Shown: one piece after another, positions 1-7,881 of the stretch
Layout of the letters: each line of letters begins with the position of its first letter
Position numbering within the stretch: the first letter of the stretch is position 1
IMG/VR virus record: IMGVR_UViG_3300030117_000232
Location: 1-33,007 of that record
DNA: 33,007 bases
Source of the DNA: a virus
Strand: one strand, 5' to 3'
Made by a program: the position numbers and the translations under genes
The notes under the pieces: generated by a model
What the model saw: only the letters and a program-made list of their open reading frames with translations
Told to the model about the DNA's origin: nothing
Databases searched by the model: none

Positions 1-98
1 TGAAAAAGGTGTTGTGTACATAGACCTTGAACAAATCTCTGAAAGATTTGCAGCTTTAAAAGAAATGCCAATCAAAGAAGCAAGGGCATTAATTAAAA
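1..98. repeat. Terminal direct repeat, left copy (contig circularisation overlap)
   Basis: Positions 1-98 are identical to 32909-33006. Position 99 (g) differs from the final base 33007 (a). A reading frame crosses the join without interruption, so this is most simply the overlap an assembler leaves on a circular or circularly permuted molecule. A real short terminal repeat cannot be excluded, but it would have to lie in the middle of a gene. Confidence 0.93.
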
Positions 99-1084
99 GA
101 AACAAAGATCTTGTTGCTAAAATGGCAGATGGCCCAGCCAAACGACAAGCTGAAATAGGCATAATGCACGCTGAGTTTCGTTTGAAGCACGCAGATTTAT
201 TTAAAACAGACAAAGATCTACAAGACTTTTTCTTGTTGCATGAAATGTTTCACGGCAAGTTTAAAAAGCGCAAAGGTGAGCAAGATATTGATTATGAGCG
301 TAGGATTAACAACCACGCTTTAAAACGCTTTAAAAAAGAAAAACCCATCAAAGAAAGCAAAACATCACAAGGCACGGTTGAGAACTTCCGCACAGCAATG
401 AATAGCGGTATTGGCAACACAGTCTTAATGGGTACGCCAGCAGACAAGCCGATTGCTGTTGATGGCGTATTTTATGTGCCGATGCACATTGCTCGTCAGG
501 TGGGCATGAAAGAAGACCCAAAGTTCAAGGGGTATGCTCGTATTGAAAATGGCTTGCTGTCTATGCCGTTCCAGTTCCTGTCTTACAGCCTTGCTGCGGC
601 CAACAAGATTACAGCTTCTATTGCTCAAGGTCAGGTAAAAAATCGCGCTATTGCTATTAGTGCTGCTATGGGCCTTGGATATATGGGCATGGAGTTAAAA
701 TACAAAGACTGGCAAATGGAGCGTATGACTTTAGACGAAAAGATTGCTAGATCATTTGATGCCTCTGGTGTGGCTGCTTTGTACTCAGATTTGTTCTATA
801 CATCTATGGGTATTAGTATGGCTCTTGGTGGGCCTGATATTGGCATGGGACTTATAAAACCTAAGTTTCAGCAAGAAAAGAACGCTCTTGATGCAATTAC
901 TGGCGTAGGTGGTGCTGGCCCATCTTATGCTGTAGATGTTGGGCGTGGTGTTGCTAAGTTTGTGCAGGGTGATTATGGAGAAGGTGCTGCTGATTTGCTA
1001 AGACGTATGCCGTTTGCGCAGTTGCATTTTCTAAAAGATACAACGAATGAAACAGCTAGAGCCTTCGCGGGTGGACGTTATTAA
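2..1084 (+). CDS. Internal virion (ejection) protein, gp16-like, C-terminal part
   Basis: This is the last 360 or so codons of the giant ORF that begins at 29937. Read across the circular join the whole protein is about 1351 residues. By position it matches the last and largest ejection protein of T7-like phages (gp16), which helps DNA cross the cell envelope. I see no lysozyme-like transglycosylase signature. Instead the sequence LLHEMFHGKF lies at about residues 1069-1078 (nt 239-253 for HEMFH). It contains HExxH, the zinc-binding core of zincin metallopeptidases, and a candidate third ligand, Glu in DYERR, follows about 15 residues later. Small-residue and hydrophobic stretches follow it. 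The protein ends AFAGGRY. The GTG at 14 is only an internal codon, not a start. The ejection role is inferred from gene order; the protease idea is speculative. Confidence 0.85.
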   Translation, partial: EKGVVYIDLEQISERFAALKEMPIKEARALIKRNKDLVAKMADGPAKRQAEIGIMHAEFRLKHADLFKTDKDLQDFFLLHEMFHGKFKKRKGEQDIDYERRINNHALKRFKKEKPIKESKTSQGTVENFRTAMNSGIGNTVLMGTPADKPIAVDGVFYVPMHIARQVGMKEDPKFKGYARIENGLLSMPFQFLSYSLAAANKITASIAQGQVKNRAIAISAAMGLGYMGMELKYKDWQMERMTLDEKIARSFDASGVAALYSDLFYTSMGISMALGGPDIGMGLIKPKFQQEKNALDAITGVGGAGPSYAVDVGRGVAKFVQGDYGEGAADLLRRMPFAQLHFLKDTTNETARAFAGGRY

Positions 1085-1106
1085 ACAGAAAGAGTAGGAT
1101 TGCGTC

Positions 1107-2825
1107 ATGACAATCAACCTTGCAGATAATACGCCTCGCGTATCATACAGTGTAGCCCAAGGCGTAACGACAACTTCGTTTGACGTTACCTTTGAGTTTT
1201 TTGATAACGCGGATCTTAATGTTTATGTAGACGATGTTAAGAAAGATCTTACTACTCATTATACTGTAAGTGGCGGAAATGGTTCTACTGGAACTGTAAG
1301 TATTTCTGTTACCGGCGCTACAGGTGGCAGCGATGTTGTTATTACACGCGACATTGATCTAAAGCGCACTACTGATTTTCCTGCTTCCGGCCCATTTCAA
1401 ATTGATTCTCTAAATACTGAACTTGATAAGCTGGTTGCTATATCTGCTGATCTTAATGATCTTGCTACTCGCAGTATTGTCCTGCCTGACTCAGATGCAA
1501 CATCAACACTTACCCTGCCTTCTGTTGATAACAGAAAGAGCAAGTATCTTGCATTTGATACTAGTGGCCTAATTTCCATGACAAGCGGTACGGCTGACGT
1601 AACACCAATCAGTTCTCAAATGAGTCCAGTGGTAAGCGCAACTTCTCTTCAACTCGGAAGGGAGCGTTTATTTACTAGCCTTAGTGGCAACGGCGATGAT
1701 GGTCAGGCTATCTTGGCTGATGGTTCTGGCGGGTATTATTGGGCTAATCCAAGCGGGTATAGAAACCTTGTTATTAACGGAGATATGCAAGTTGCTCAAA
1801 GAGGCGCTACCGCTACTGGCTCAACAAGTGGCGGTTATCTAACTTGTGATAGATTTAGAGTTACTCTTACTAGTTCTGGGACTTGGACGGCAACTCAATC
1901 TACTGATGCCCCAGCCGGATTTGCTAGTTCTCTTAAAATAAATTGTACAAGTGCTAATGCAGTTTATTCAAGTGGTGATGTTGTTGCTTTTCAATACAGA
2001 ATTGAAGGGCGAGATTTGCAACATTTGCAATATGGAACAGCCAATGCAAAAGATATGGTTATATCTTTTTGGGTTAAATCAGATGACGTTGGCGGTTCTC
2101 CGCCTACCAAAACAGTTGCATTTCAGCAAAATGATAGTTCACAAGTTAGAATTATTGCAAAAGCATTTACGACTACAAGCACTTGGACTCGGTATGAGTT
2201 TTTAATTCCCGGTGATACAGATTCAAATGCAAATATTAATAATGATAATGGCATTGGGCTTATGATTAGTTGGTATTGGTCTGTTGGGACTAGCTACAAT
2301 AGTGGCACCCTTGCAACTAGCTGGCAAAATTATAACGTCAACGATCTTGCAGTTGGGGTGAGTAATGACTCAGCTACTACATCTGAGTTTTATTTAACTG
2401 GCGTTCAGTTAGAGGTAGGACAAAACGCAACACCGTTTGAGTATTTGCCATATGGGCAGCAACTCAGTAGATGCCAGAGATACTATTATAGGCGTAATAC
2501 GGTTGGTTCTGATTATGCTGTGTTTGGTATTGGGCAATGCCACGACACAAGCAAGTGTAGAGCAGTAATGCATTTTCCTGTTTCGATGAGAGAAAGACCG
2601 GATTCTTTAGATAAAACACTTACTGCTGCTGATTATGCAGTAGAAGAAGCTGGCACACGTCATGCTTGTACAACAGTTCCAACGCTTGTAGCTGAATCAA
2701 CTACTACTGAAACTGGATATGTAGAGTTTACTAGCTCAACAAATTTTGCTGCTGGTAATGCTGGAACTGCAATGGCAAATAACACCGCTGGAACAAGTTA
2801 TATTGGATTTGATGCAGAACTCTAA
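1107..2825 (+). CDS. Tail fibre with T7-type N-terminal domain
   Basis: A 572-residue protein. Residues 1 to about 140 fit the T7 tail-fibre N-terminal domain that attaches fibres to the tail: the beta-rich start with SYSVAQGVTTTSFDVTF, then YVDD, ITRD and the DFPASGPFQ segment followed by a helical LNTELDKL stretch. From about residue 220 (NLVINGDMQVAQRG) to about 450 there is a beta-sandwich like the carbohydrate-binding domains of phage fibres, ending with the typical GVQLEVGQNATPFE. The last 120 residues are a variable beta-rich tip. It should form a trimer that binds the host surface. It lies just after the ejection protein and before a second receptor-binding-like gene. The start is the ATG at 1107, with a weak AGGAT upstream. 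The T7-type domain is a confident call; the receptor is unknown. Confidence 0.9.
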   Translation: MTINLADNTPRVSYSVAQGVTTTSFDVTFEFFDNADLNVYVDDVKKDLTTHYTVSGGNGSTGTVSISVTGATGGSDVVITRDIDLKRTTDFPASGPFQIDSLNTELDKLVAISADLNDLATRSIVLPDSDATSTLTLPSVDNRKSKYLAFDTSGLISMTSGTADVTPISSQMSPVVSATSLQLGRERLFTSLSGNGDDGQAILADGSGGYYWANPSGYRNLVINGDMQVAQRGATATGSTSGGYLTCDRFRVTLTSSGTWTATQSTDAPAGFASSLKINCTSANAVYSSGDVVAFQYRIEGRDLQHLQYGTANAKDMVISFWVKSDDVGGSPPTKTVAFQQNDSSQVRIIAKAFTTTSTWTRYEFLIPGDTDSNANINNDNGIGLMISWYWSVGTSYNSGTLATSWQNYNVNDLAVGVSNDSATTSEFYLTGVQLEVGQNATPFEYLPYGQQLSRCQRYYYRRNTVGSDYAVFGIGQCHDTSKCRAVMHFPVSMRERPDSLDKTLTAADYAVEEAGTRHACTTVPTLVAESTTTETGYVEFTSSTNFAAGNAGTAMANNTAGTSYIGFDAEL

Positions 2826-2836
2826 AGGAGCTAACA

Positions 2837-3151
2837 ATGGCTACAACACTTGCACAAGATCAGGACGAGTTTGAGCCTATCCAAGCACTCCCGCTTGGTA
2901 CGACTCAAACCGTAAGCGTAACAAGCAGCAGCGCAGCAAACAGCACTGCCTTTGCTGCTGGCACTACAGTAGTGCGCGTGGTAAGTACAACTGACTGCCA
3001 CATCATCTTTGCTACAAGCCCAACGGCAACAACCAGCACAGCCTATTTGCCTGCTAATCAAGTTGAATACTTCAAGGCAACGGCTGGTGAGAAAATTGCA
3101 GCTATTAGAGCCAACGCCGACGGAACCCTGTATGTAACCGAGATGGCCTAA
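2837..3151 (+). CDS. Small beta-rich virion protein, function unknown
   Basis: A 104-residue Ser/Thr/Ala-rich protein with alternating hydrophobic residues, suggesting a small beta domain (VSVTSSSAANSTAF, VVRVVSTTDCHIIF). It has a strong ribosome site (AAAGGAG at 2825-2831) before the ATG at 2837. Its stop overlaps the start of the next gene by one base (TAATG), so the two are probably co-translated. Lying between two tail-fibre-like genes, it is likely a tail or fibre accessory protein. I do not recognise a named family; small proteins of this kind are common in marine phage tail modules. Confidence 0.75.
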   Translation: MATTLAQDQDEFEPIQALPLGTTQTVSVTSSSAANSTAFAAGTTVVRVVSTTDCHIIFATSPTATTSTAYLPANQVEYFKATAGEKIAAIRANADGTLYVTEMA

Positions 3152-5367
3152 TGCTTAGAAACCCCGGACTACGCAAGAGCGTCGAGCAACCTGTCCTCGA
3201 CCTGAATTTTGCCGCCAGCCAGATTGGCTCTAACGCTGCGCCTGACAGCCGCATAGACTTCAGCCGTGGCAGCAACGCGTGGTTCGTGGATAGCGATGGC
3301 TTGGTGAAGAAGTCGCCGCATAACTTGGTGCTCCAATCTGAAGACCTGACTACAAACTGGTCAACTTTTCAAGCAAGTATTGTCGCAAATGCTGCGGCTA
3401 GTCCAACAGGCGAGTTAACGGCAGACAAGGTTGTAACTAATAACAGTGCAAATATATGCACTTGCTCTCAGTCAATTGCCAGTTTAGATGATTCAACTGT
3501 TTTTGTTTTTTCTGGTTATGTGAAGGCGGCTGAACTTACTGTAATTAATTTACAGTTTTATAATAAGGCAAACACATTCCACGGCTCCGGCAACTTTGAC
3601 TTAACTAATGGCACTCGCTCTGGCAGCCCAGCAGCAGGTACAGAGTCGTCAATCGAAAATGTTGGGAATGGCTGGTATAGAATTACATTCAGTGGGTTGA
3701 ACACTGGAACAGGGGGGCAAAACCCTAATTTTAGATTTGTCTGTAATGAGACAGGCGATGGCTCAAAAGGGTTTTTGGTCTGGGGTGCGCAAGTCAGCCA
3801 ACACACCACCCTGCCGGTAGACAACCCCTACATCAAAACTACGGGCAGCGCGGTGTATGCTGCACGCCTCGACCATGACCCTGCAACGAACACGCCGAAG
3901 GGGCTGCTTATCGAGGAAGCGCGGACTAATCTTGTTGATGACAGCGAAGACTTTACTAGCTCTCAAATAACTGCGGTCAGACTCACGCTGACGGCTAATA
4001 GCTCCACGGCTCCTAACGGCACAAATACTGCAACCGAGGCTGTGCCAAACACTGATAACAACACCCACCTGATTAGGTGGGATGACAGTGTTACCAGTGG
4101 AAAGACATACACTGCTTCTGTTTTTGTTAAACAAGCATCTGGCGATGCCAACATCCGCCTGCTTTTCAATAACTTAAATTCTGGCTTTGTATTTTCTGCT
4201 GCTGATTTCGATTTGTCTGCTGGTACTGTAAACAATCTTTCATGCAATAGTGCCTCTATTGAAGAATACGGAAACGGCTGGTTTCGTTGCTCAATTAGTG
4301 AAACAGCAACTGCTAGTGTTACCGGCAGAGTCCAGTTGAATGTTTCGGATTCTAGCGGCAGTAGCAGTTACGCTGGTGATGGCACTACCGGTGTATTTAT
4401 CTGGGGCTTTCAAATAGAAGAAGGCTCCTTCCCTACATCCTACATACAGACCACCGGCAGCACTGCCACCCGCAACGCAGATGTCGCGACGATGGGGCCG
4501 ACGACCGGCGGCACTGAGTTGGTGACTAATGGCACTTTTGATACTGATGTCAGCAACTGGAACGCATCAAACAGCACACTTAGCCATCAATCAGGTAAAT
4601 TGCGCGTCACAAGCACTGGCGGTGATTATCCTATGGCTATTCAAACCTTAACGACGGTCATTGGTAGACGATATAGACTTACTGCTGATGTCATTGTCGG
4701 TAACACACCTCTTGGTGGAGTCGTGCAAGTTAACGCAGAAACTGGTCAAAGTTTTACAGCAAGTGGTGGTCTTATTACGTCCAATAGCACTGTTACCATA
4801 GACTTTACTGCAAACATCACAAACGTAAACATTCTGTTGCACGGCCATACCGGCACATCTGCTGGACAATACCAAGAGTTTGACAACGTAAGCGTCCGAG
4901 AACTCTACCCCTTCGAGCAGTACAGGCCAGACCAAGGCACTATGGTTGTTGCGTTTGATACGCAGAGTGATGCTACTCGTGGCCCTTGGTGGTTTAGCCG
5001 TGGCGGCATATCCTCCACAGGCTGGGGTTTGAGGTTTCAACTCAATTCAAAGATAGACTCAATGGTTCGAGACTCTAGCAATTTTAATTCTCTAGACAAC
5101 TTAACGATAACACCAGACTTTGACATTGTTGCAGCATCTTACGAACAGAGGGCAAGCGACACGTTTTGCTCTGTAGCCACAGCAACAAATTTTGATGATG
5201 ACGGACATGTAAACGACATAGATGTGTCTGTGGATACGCTTGACATAGGCCAATGTAAAGTTGGCGGCTCTAATACCGGAATTTCCTCGGGTCATATCAA
5301 GCGTCTGCAATATTTCCCGATAGCTATGAATGACGAAACAAAGCTGAAGAATATGTGCGATGACTGA
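3151..5367 (+). CDS. Large receptor-binding-like tail protein with repeated carbohydrate-binding modules
   Basis: A 738-residue secondary fibre or receptor-binding candidate. Two similar modules are visible. Module 1 runs from about residue 57 to 240 (HNLVLQSEDLTTNW ... NGWYRITFSG ... FLVWGAQV). Module 2 runs from about 256 to 445 (RTNLVDDSEDF ... NGWFRCSISE ... FIWGFQIEEGSFPTSYIQTT). A third beta-sandwich starts near 454 (ELVTNGTFDTDVSNW) and ends VSVRELYPF. The last 150 residues (GTMVVAFDTQ onward) look like a concanavalin/LamG-type domain. These are features of phage proteins that bind cell-surface sugars. It overlaps the preceding gene by one base and the next by eight. Binding specificity cannot be read from sequence. 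Its position after the main fibre supports an adhesin role. Confidence 0.82.
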   Translation: MLRNPGLRKSVEQPVLDLNFAASQIGSNAAPDSRIDFSRGSNAWFVDSDGLVKKSPHNLVLQSEDLTTNWSTFQASIVANAAASPTGELTADKVVTNNSANICTCSQSIASLDDSTVFVFSGYVKAAELTVINLQFYNKANTFHGSGNFDLTNGTRSGSPAAGTESSIENVGNGWYRITFSGLNTGTGGQNPNFRFVCNETGDGSKGFLVWGAQVSQHTTLPVDNPYIKTTGSAVYAARLDHDPATNTPKGLLIEEARTNLVDDSEDFTSSQITAVRLTLTANSSTAPNGTNTATEAVPNTDNNTHLIRWDDSVTSGKTYTASVFVKQASGDANIRLLFNNLNSGFVFSAADFDLSAGTVNNLSCNSASIEEYGNGWFRCSISETATASVTGRVQLNVSDSSGSSSYAGDGTTGVFIWGFQIEEGSFPTSYIQTTGSTATRNADVATMGPTTGGTELVTNGTFDTDVSNWNASNSTLSHQSGKLRVTSTGGDYPMAIQTLTTVIGRRYRLTADVIVGNTPLGGVVQVNAETGQSFTASGGLITSNSTVTIDFTANITNVNILLHGHTGTSAGQYQEFDNVSVRELYPFEQYRPDQGTMVVAFDTQSDATRGPWWFSRGGISSTGWGLRFQLNSKIDSMVRDSSNFNSLDNLTITPDFDIVAASYEQRASDTFCSVATATNFDDDGHVNDIDVSVDTLDIGQCKVGGSNTGISSGHIKRLQYFPIAMNDETKLKNMCDD

Positions 5368-5788
5368 TGATATAGAAGACACCCCGCCGCCTCAAGTTGA
5401 CTGGTATCTCAAAGTAGCTGACCGAGCCGCTTTGATTACCGCACTGAAAGGGCCAAGCGAAACGCGAGACACGTTTGATGACGAGGGCAATGTCAGCGGC
5501 AGCGAGACGGTGTATCCTCACAGCATCATCACGCAGGATGAGGATGACAATAATGTCATTCGGGCCACAGCGTGGGTGCGGGTTGATGAGATTGGCAGCA
5601 TCTATGCGCCTACCGGCAAGACGCTGACTGACGATGACGGCAACGAGTATCCCGAAATGGCGGCTGTCACTGGCTACCACGCCAATCTAAGAAAGCTGTC
5701 GGACAAAGCCGACACGCTGATACAACACCTAGAAGATGGTGGTCACATTATTACGCCACCGGCAACGCCAGCGAGAGGGTTTGCGTGA
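5360..5788 (+). CDS. Acidic protein of the tail/lysis junction, function unknown
   Basis: A 142-residue protein rich in Asp and Glu, with a proline-rich start (DTPPPQVDWYL) and a central acidic stretch (DDDGNEYPEMAAVTGYHANL). Its start overlaps the end of the large adhesin gene by eight bases. Its TGA shares one base with the ATG of the next gene, so it belongs to the same transcription unit. It has no membrane segment or signal peptide. Position suggests a tail accessory or fibre chaperone, but I do not recognise a family. Confidence 0.72.
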   Translation: MTDDIEDTPPPQVDWYLKVADRAALITALKGPSETRDTFDDEGNVSGSETVYPHSIITQDEDDNNVIRATAWVRVDEIGSIYAPTGKTLTDDDGNEYPEMAAVTGYHANLRKLSDKADTLIQHLEDGGHIITPPATPARGFA

Positions 5789-5958
5789 TGGCAAAGCCTA
5801 CAGTTACATCTGTCAAAGCCGAACTGGACACCCATGAGGCAGTTTGCGCTGAACGCTGGAAGGAAACCATCCTGCGTATTAAGCGCATCGAACACATTAT
5901 GATCGGCACTGCTGGCACAACAATCCTTTTACTTATCGGGATCATAGTTAATGGATGA
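5788..5958 (+). CDS. Small membrane protein, XhlA-like (possible holin accessory)
   Basis: A 56-residue protein. The N-terminal 36 or so residues are charged and helical (SVKAELDTHEAVCAERWKET). A single membrane segment follows (GTAGTTILLLIGIIV), with a very short tail. A short amphipathic or coiled-coil part then one transmembrane helix is the layout of XhlA-type haemolysin/holin-associated proteins found beside phage lysozymes. Start and stop overlap both neighbours (TGATG before, ATGA after), as expected in a coupled lysis cassette. The assignment rests on topology and context. Confidence 0.72.
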   Translation: MAKPTVTSVKAELDTHEAVCAERWKETILRIKRIEHIMIGTAGTTILLLIGIIVNG

Positions 5959-6143
5959 TCCATGTGTTCTTGTTATTTGTTTATGTAGGTGTTGGTGAGG
6001 ATAAGCGGCTCACTAGTAATGATATGTATTTCCGCAGCGTTGATGACTGCGTGTACTTTGCCCAGAGACTGCACAAACAAGGTAACAACATCACTGCTTA
6101 TTGTTTGCCGAAGCTGGTAGATGACAAGGTAAGGGTGTACTGA
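5955..6143 (+). CDS. Small protein with signal-like N-terminus and two cysteines
   Basis: A 62-residue protein beginning with a hydrophobic stretch (MIHVFLLFVYVGVG) that could be a signal peptide or membrane anchor. A mature part carries Cys32 and Cys50 within FRSVDDCVYFAQRL and ITAYCLP, which could form a disulphide in the periplasm. It overlaps the previous gene (ATGA) and the next (TGATG, one base). I remember similar two-cysteine proteins near lysis genes in marine podoviruses but know no function. A periplasmic role in lysis is an inference. Confidence 0.7.
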   Translation: MIHVFLLFVYVGVGEDKRLTSNDMYFRSVDDCVYFAQRLHKQGNNITAYCLPKLVDDKVRVY

Positions 6144-6574
6144 TGCTTGCGGAACTTGCAGCAGCCAACGCAGCATTTGCAGTTATAAAGCAAGCTGTAT
6201 CCAACGGTAAGGACATAGCAGCTGCCGGTAGTGCCATTGCAGAATTTGTTGGCGCAAAAGAAAAGCTACAGCAGAAAGCGCAAAGAAAAGGTGGCGGCTC
6301 TGATCTGGAGGAGTTCATGGCTCTAGAGAAAATCAAAGAGCAAGAAGATCAACTCAAACAGATTATGATTTATGCTGGCAGGCCGGGGCTATGGTCTGAC
6401 TGGCAAAAGTTCCAAGCAAAAGCTAGAGTGGCAAGGCGAGAAGCAGAACAACAACGCATAAAAAAACGTAAACATCATTTCGAGGTCGCGGTGATTACGT
6501 TCTTCTTGATTATAGTTGCTTGTGTCTTGGCTTCTCTAGTCCTTTTGGTTTTACATCATCAAGGGAGATTATAA
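6143..6574 (+). CDS. Conserved phage protein with C-terminal membrane helix, unknown role
   Basis: A 143-residue protein. The N-terminal half is Ala-rich and helical (LAELAAANAAFAVIKQAVSN, FVGAKEKLQQKA). A conserved-looking middle follows (DLEEFMALEKIKEQEDQLKQ, then YAGRPGLWSDWQKFQ), then a basic helix and one strong membrane segment near residues 115-137 (VAVITFFLIIVACVLASLVLL). Close relatives are, from memory, common in marine phages, usually as unnamed proteins. The C-terminal anchor with a cytoplasmic helical body fits a membrane-associated lysis or late-infection role. TAATG joins it to the next gene. Confidence 0.75.
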   Translation: MLAELAAANAAFAVIKQAVSNGKDIAAAGSAIAEFVGAKEKLQQKAQRKGGGSDLEEFMALEKIKEQEDQLKQIMIYAGRPGLWSDWQKFQAKARVARREAEQQRIKKRKHHFEVAVITFFLIIVACVLASLVLLVLHHQGRL

Positions 6575-6777
6575 TGGAAGTAACTATGGAACGATTTTTG
6601 GCATGGAAGATCCTTCCAAGACTTATGATGTTTGTTATGACGTTTATGTATATTAGGGTTATTGAATGGGGAATGTCTTTGGAACAAATCTCGACTCAGC
6701 AATCTGCAATGGTTAGTGTTGTATCTGGTGCTATGACTGGTGCTTTTGCTGTTTGGTTAGGATCAGAAAAGAAATGA
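6574..6777 (+). CDS. Holin candidate (two membrane segments)
   Basis: A 67-residue protein starting at the ATG of TAATG at 6574, with GGGAG at 6563-6567. It has two hydrophobic segments, about residues 13-31 (LPRLMMFVMTFMYIRVI) and 43-62 (QQSAMVSVVSGAMTGAFAVWL), and a short basic tail (GSEKK). Size, two helices, charged tail and a position just upstream of the lysozyme match a class II holin, which would make the membrane holes that let the endolysin out. A longer frame extends to 6520, but the coupled start has the good ribosome site. Another holin-like gene follows, so which is the true holin is open. Confidence 0.75.
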   Translation: MEVTMERFLAWKILPRLMMFVMTFMYIRVIEWGMSLEQISTQQSAMVSVVSGAMTGAFAVWLGSEKK

Positions 6778-7151
6778 TACAGGCTTTAATTCCAATCGTA
6801 GGTGAACTAGCTGGTGGGTGGCTAAAGGGTAAGACTGCTGAAAAGGCAGCGCAAAGTCAGGTAAAGGTTGCACGAGCCGAAGCCGAAGCTGAAGTTATGC
6901 GCGTTGCTGCTACGCATGAAGCGGGGTGGGAGCGTGTTATGGCCGAAGCCAGCAAGGATAGCTGGAAGGACGAGGCATGGACTATATTATTTATAGTGAT
7001 CATTGCAATGTGTTTCATACCGCCGTTGCAGCCATATGTGGAGCGTGGCTTCACTGCGCTAGAGTCAACACCACAGTGGTTCCAGTGGGCAATGTACGCA
7101 TCGATAGCGGCCAGCTTTGGACTCCGTGGTATAAAGGGGATCAAGAAGTGA
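6774..7151 (+). CDS. Holin-like membrane protein (3TM-holin type)
   Basis: A 125-residue protein starting at 6774, four bases overlapping the previous stop (ATGA). A first weakly hydrophobic stretch (IQALIPIVGELAGGWL) is followed by a charged Ala/Glu-rich helix (residues 20-65). Two clear membrane segments follow: AWTILFIVIIAMCFIPPL, and FQWAMYASIAASFGLRG with a basic end (IKGIKK). The arrangement resembles the family called holin of 3TMs (gene-transfer-agent type). It lies directly before the lysozyme, whose GTG start overlaps its stop. It may act as holin, antiholin or pinholin. Confidence 0.75.
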   Translation: MIQALIPIVGELAGGWLKGKTAEKAAQSQVKVARAEAEAEVMRVAATHEAGWERVMAEASKDSWKDEAWTILFIVIIAMCFIPPLQPYVERGFTALESTPQWFQWAMYASIAASFGLRGIKGIKK

Positions 7152-7600
7152 ACGTAGAAAAACTAATCAATGACTTGGAAGTGGATGAAGGTTGTAAGTT
7201 TGAAATATACAACGACCATTTAGGATACCCAACATTTGGCATCGGCCATTTGATTACCGAAGATGATCCAGAACACGGTCAGCCTCTCGGCACCCCGATT
7301 TCTGGGGATCGGGTGCGAGAGGCTTTCGAAAAAGATGTAGACCGTGTGCGTATGGATTGCTTGAAGCTGTATCCAAACTTCACCAGCCTTCCTGATGACG
7401 CACAATTAATCATTGCAAACATGATGTTTAATATGGGGCTGCCGCGTTTGTCTCAGTTTAAAAAGATGAAAGCGGCTGTAGATGCTGGCGATTGGGAAGA
7501 GGCTGCTAACCAGATGGAGCAGAGCCGCTGGTATCGTCAAGTGACGAATAGGGCGGAACGATTGATTGAGCGGATGCGTCTTCTCGCTGTTCCTGTGTAA
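7148..7600 (+). CDS. Endolysin, T4-type lysozyme (GH24)
   Basis: A 150-residue muramidase that cuts the glycan bond between MurNAc and GlcNAc in peptidoglycan. The GH24 catalytic triad E-x8-D-x5-T is present as Glu14 (DEGC), Asp23 (YND) and Thr29 (YPTFGIGH). The C-terminal helices (MMFNMGLPRLSQF, SRWYRQVTNRAERL) are typical of the family. The start chosen is the GTG at 7148, which overlaps the holin-like stop (GTGA) and puts the catalytic Glu at the usual distance from the N-terminus. A longer frame back to 6977 only shadows the upstream gene. There is no signal peptide, so release should depend on the holins. Its last 95 bp overlap an opposing minus-strand gene. Confidence 0.95.
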   Translation: MNVEKLINDLEVDEGCKFEIYNDHLGYPTFGIGHLITEDDPEHGQPLGTPISGDRVREAFEKDVDRVRMDCLKLYPNFTSLPDDAQLIIANMMFNMGLPRLSQFKKMKAAVDAGDWEEAANQMEQSRWYRQVTNRAERLIERMRLLAVPV

Positions 7601-7727
7601 GCATCTCAATGGCTGCCTGTTGAAATCGAGCAGCCATGTGCATCATTTGAATTGGTGTCTGTGGCAGGGTGTGTAGCTTGCCATCTACACTTACAATGAT
7701 GCCGTCGTTTCTAGGTACAATAATCAT
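7506..7727 (-). CDS. Small protein, end of leftward block, unknown function
   Basis: A 73-residue protein (MIIVPRNDGIIVSVDGKLHT ...) with a short beta-rich start and a helix (IQMMHMAARFQQAAIEML). The start at 7727 overlaps the end of the upstream 56-residue gene by 17 bp and is preceded by AAGG. A longer frame begins at 7790, but that region is the coding part of the upstream gene. The C-terminal third is read antisense to the lysozyme end, so the true end could be under constraint from both strands. Function unknown. Confidence 0.6.
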   Translation of the reverse strand: MIIVPRNDGIIVSVDGKLHTLPQTPIQMMHMAARFQQAAIEMLTQEQREDASAQSIVPPYSSLDDTSGSAPSG

Positions 7728-7881
7728 TCTCTTGCCTTGCCACATCTTCAGCGGTTGAGATCGCAGCAGCCATGCGTGACCAGCCGTCATCAGGCTCTGA
7801 ACTTCCGCTCATACAAATGTCGTATAACTTCGTTAGTTCTTCTAAAACCTCTGCCTTTGTCAGAAACTCATTATCAGTCAT
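7711..7881 (-). CDS. Small acidic protein, unknown function
   Basis: A 56-residue protein (MTDNEFLTKAEVLEELTKLY ...), acidic and probably helical, ending ARQENDYCT. It has a strong ribosome site (AAAGGAGATA, about 7887-7896 on the opposite strand) at good spacing. It overlaps the next gene by 17 bp, as is usual in this leftward block. It comes after the hairpin terminator at 7925-7950, so it may receive only readthrough transcripts or have its own promoter. No family recognised. Confidence 0.65.
   Translation of the reverse strand: MTDNEFLTKAEVLEELTKLYDICMSGSSEPDDGWSRMAAAISTAEDVARQENDYCT

Noticed and set aside
3763-4134. 123-codon minus-strand ORF inside the adhesin gene
   Set aside because: No ribosome site or family signal; opposite a clear coding frame.
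6977-7147. N-terminal extension of the lysozyme frame
   Set aside because: Shadows the holin-like gene in another frame; the GTG at 7148 fits the family length and overlap pattern.
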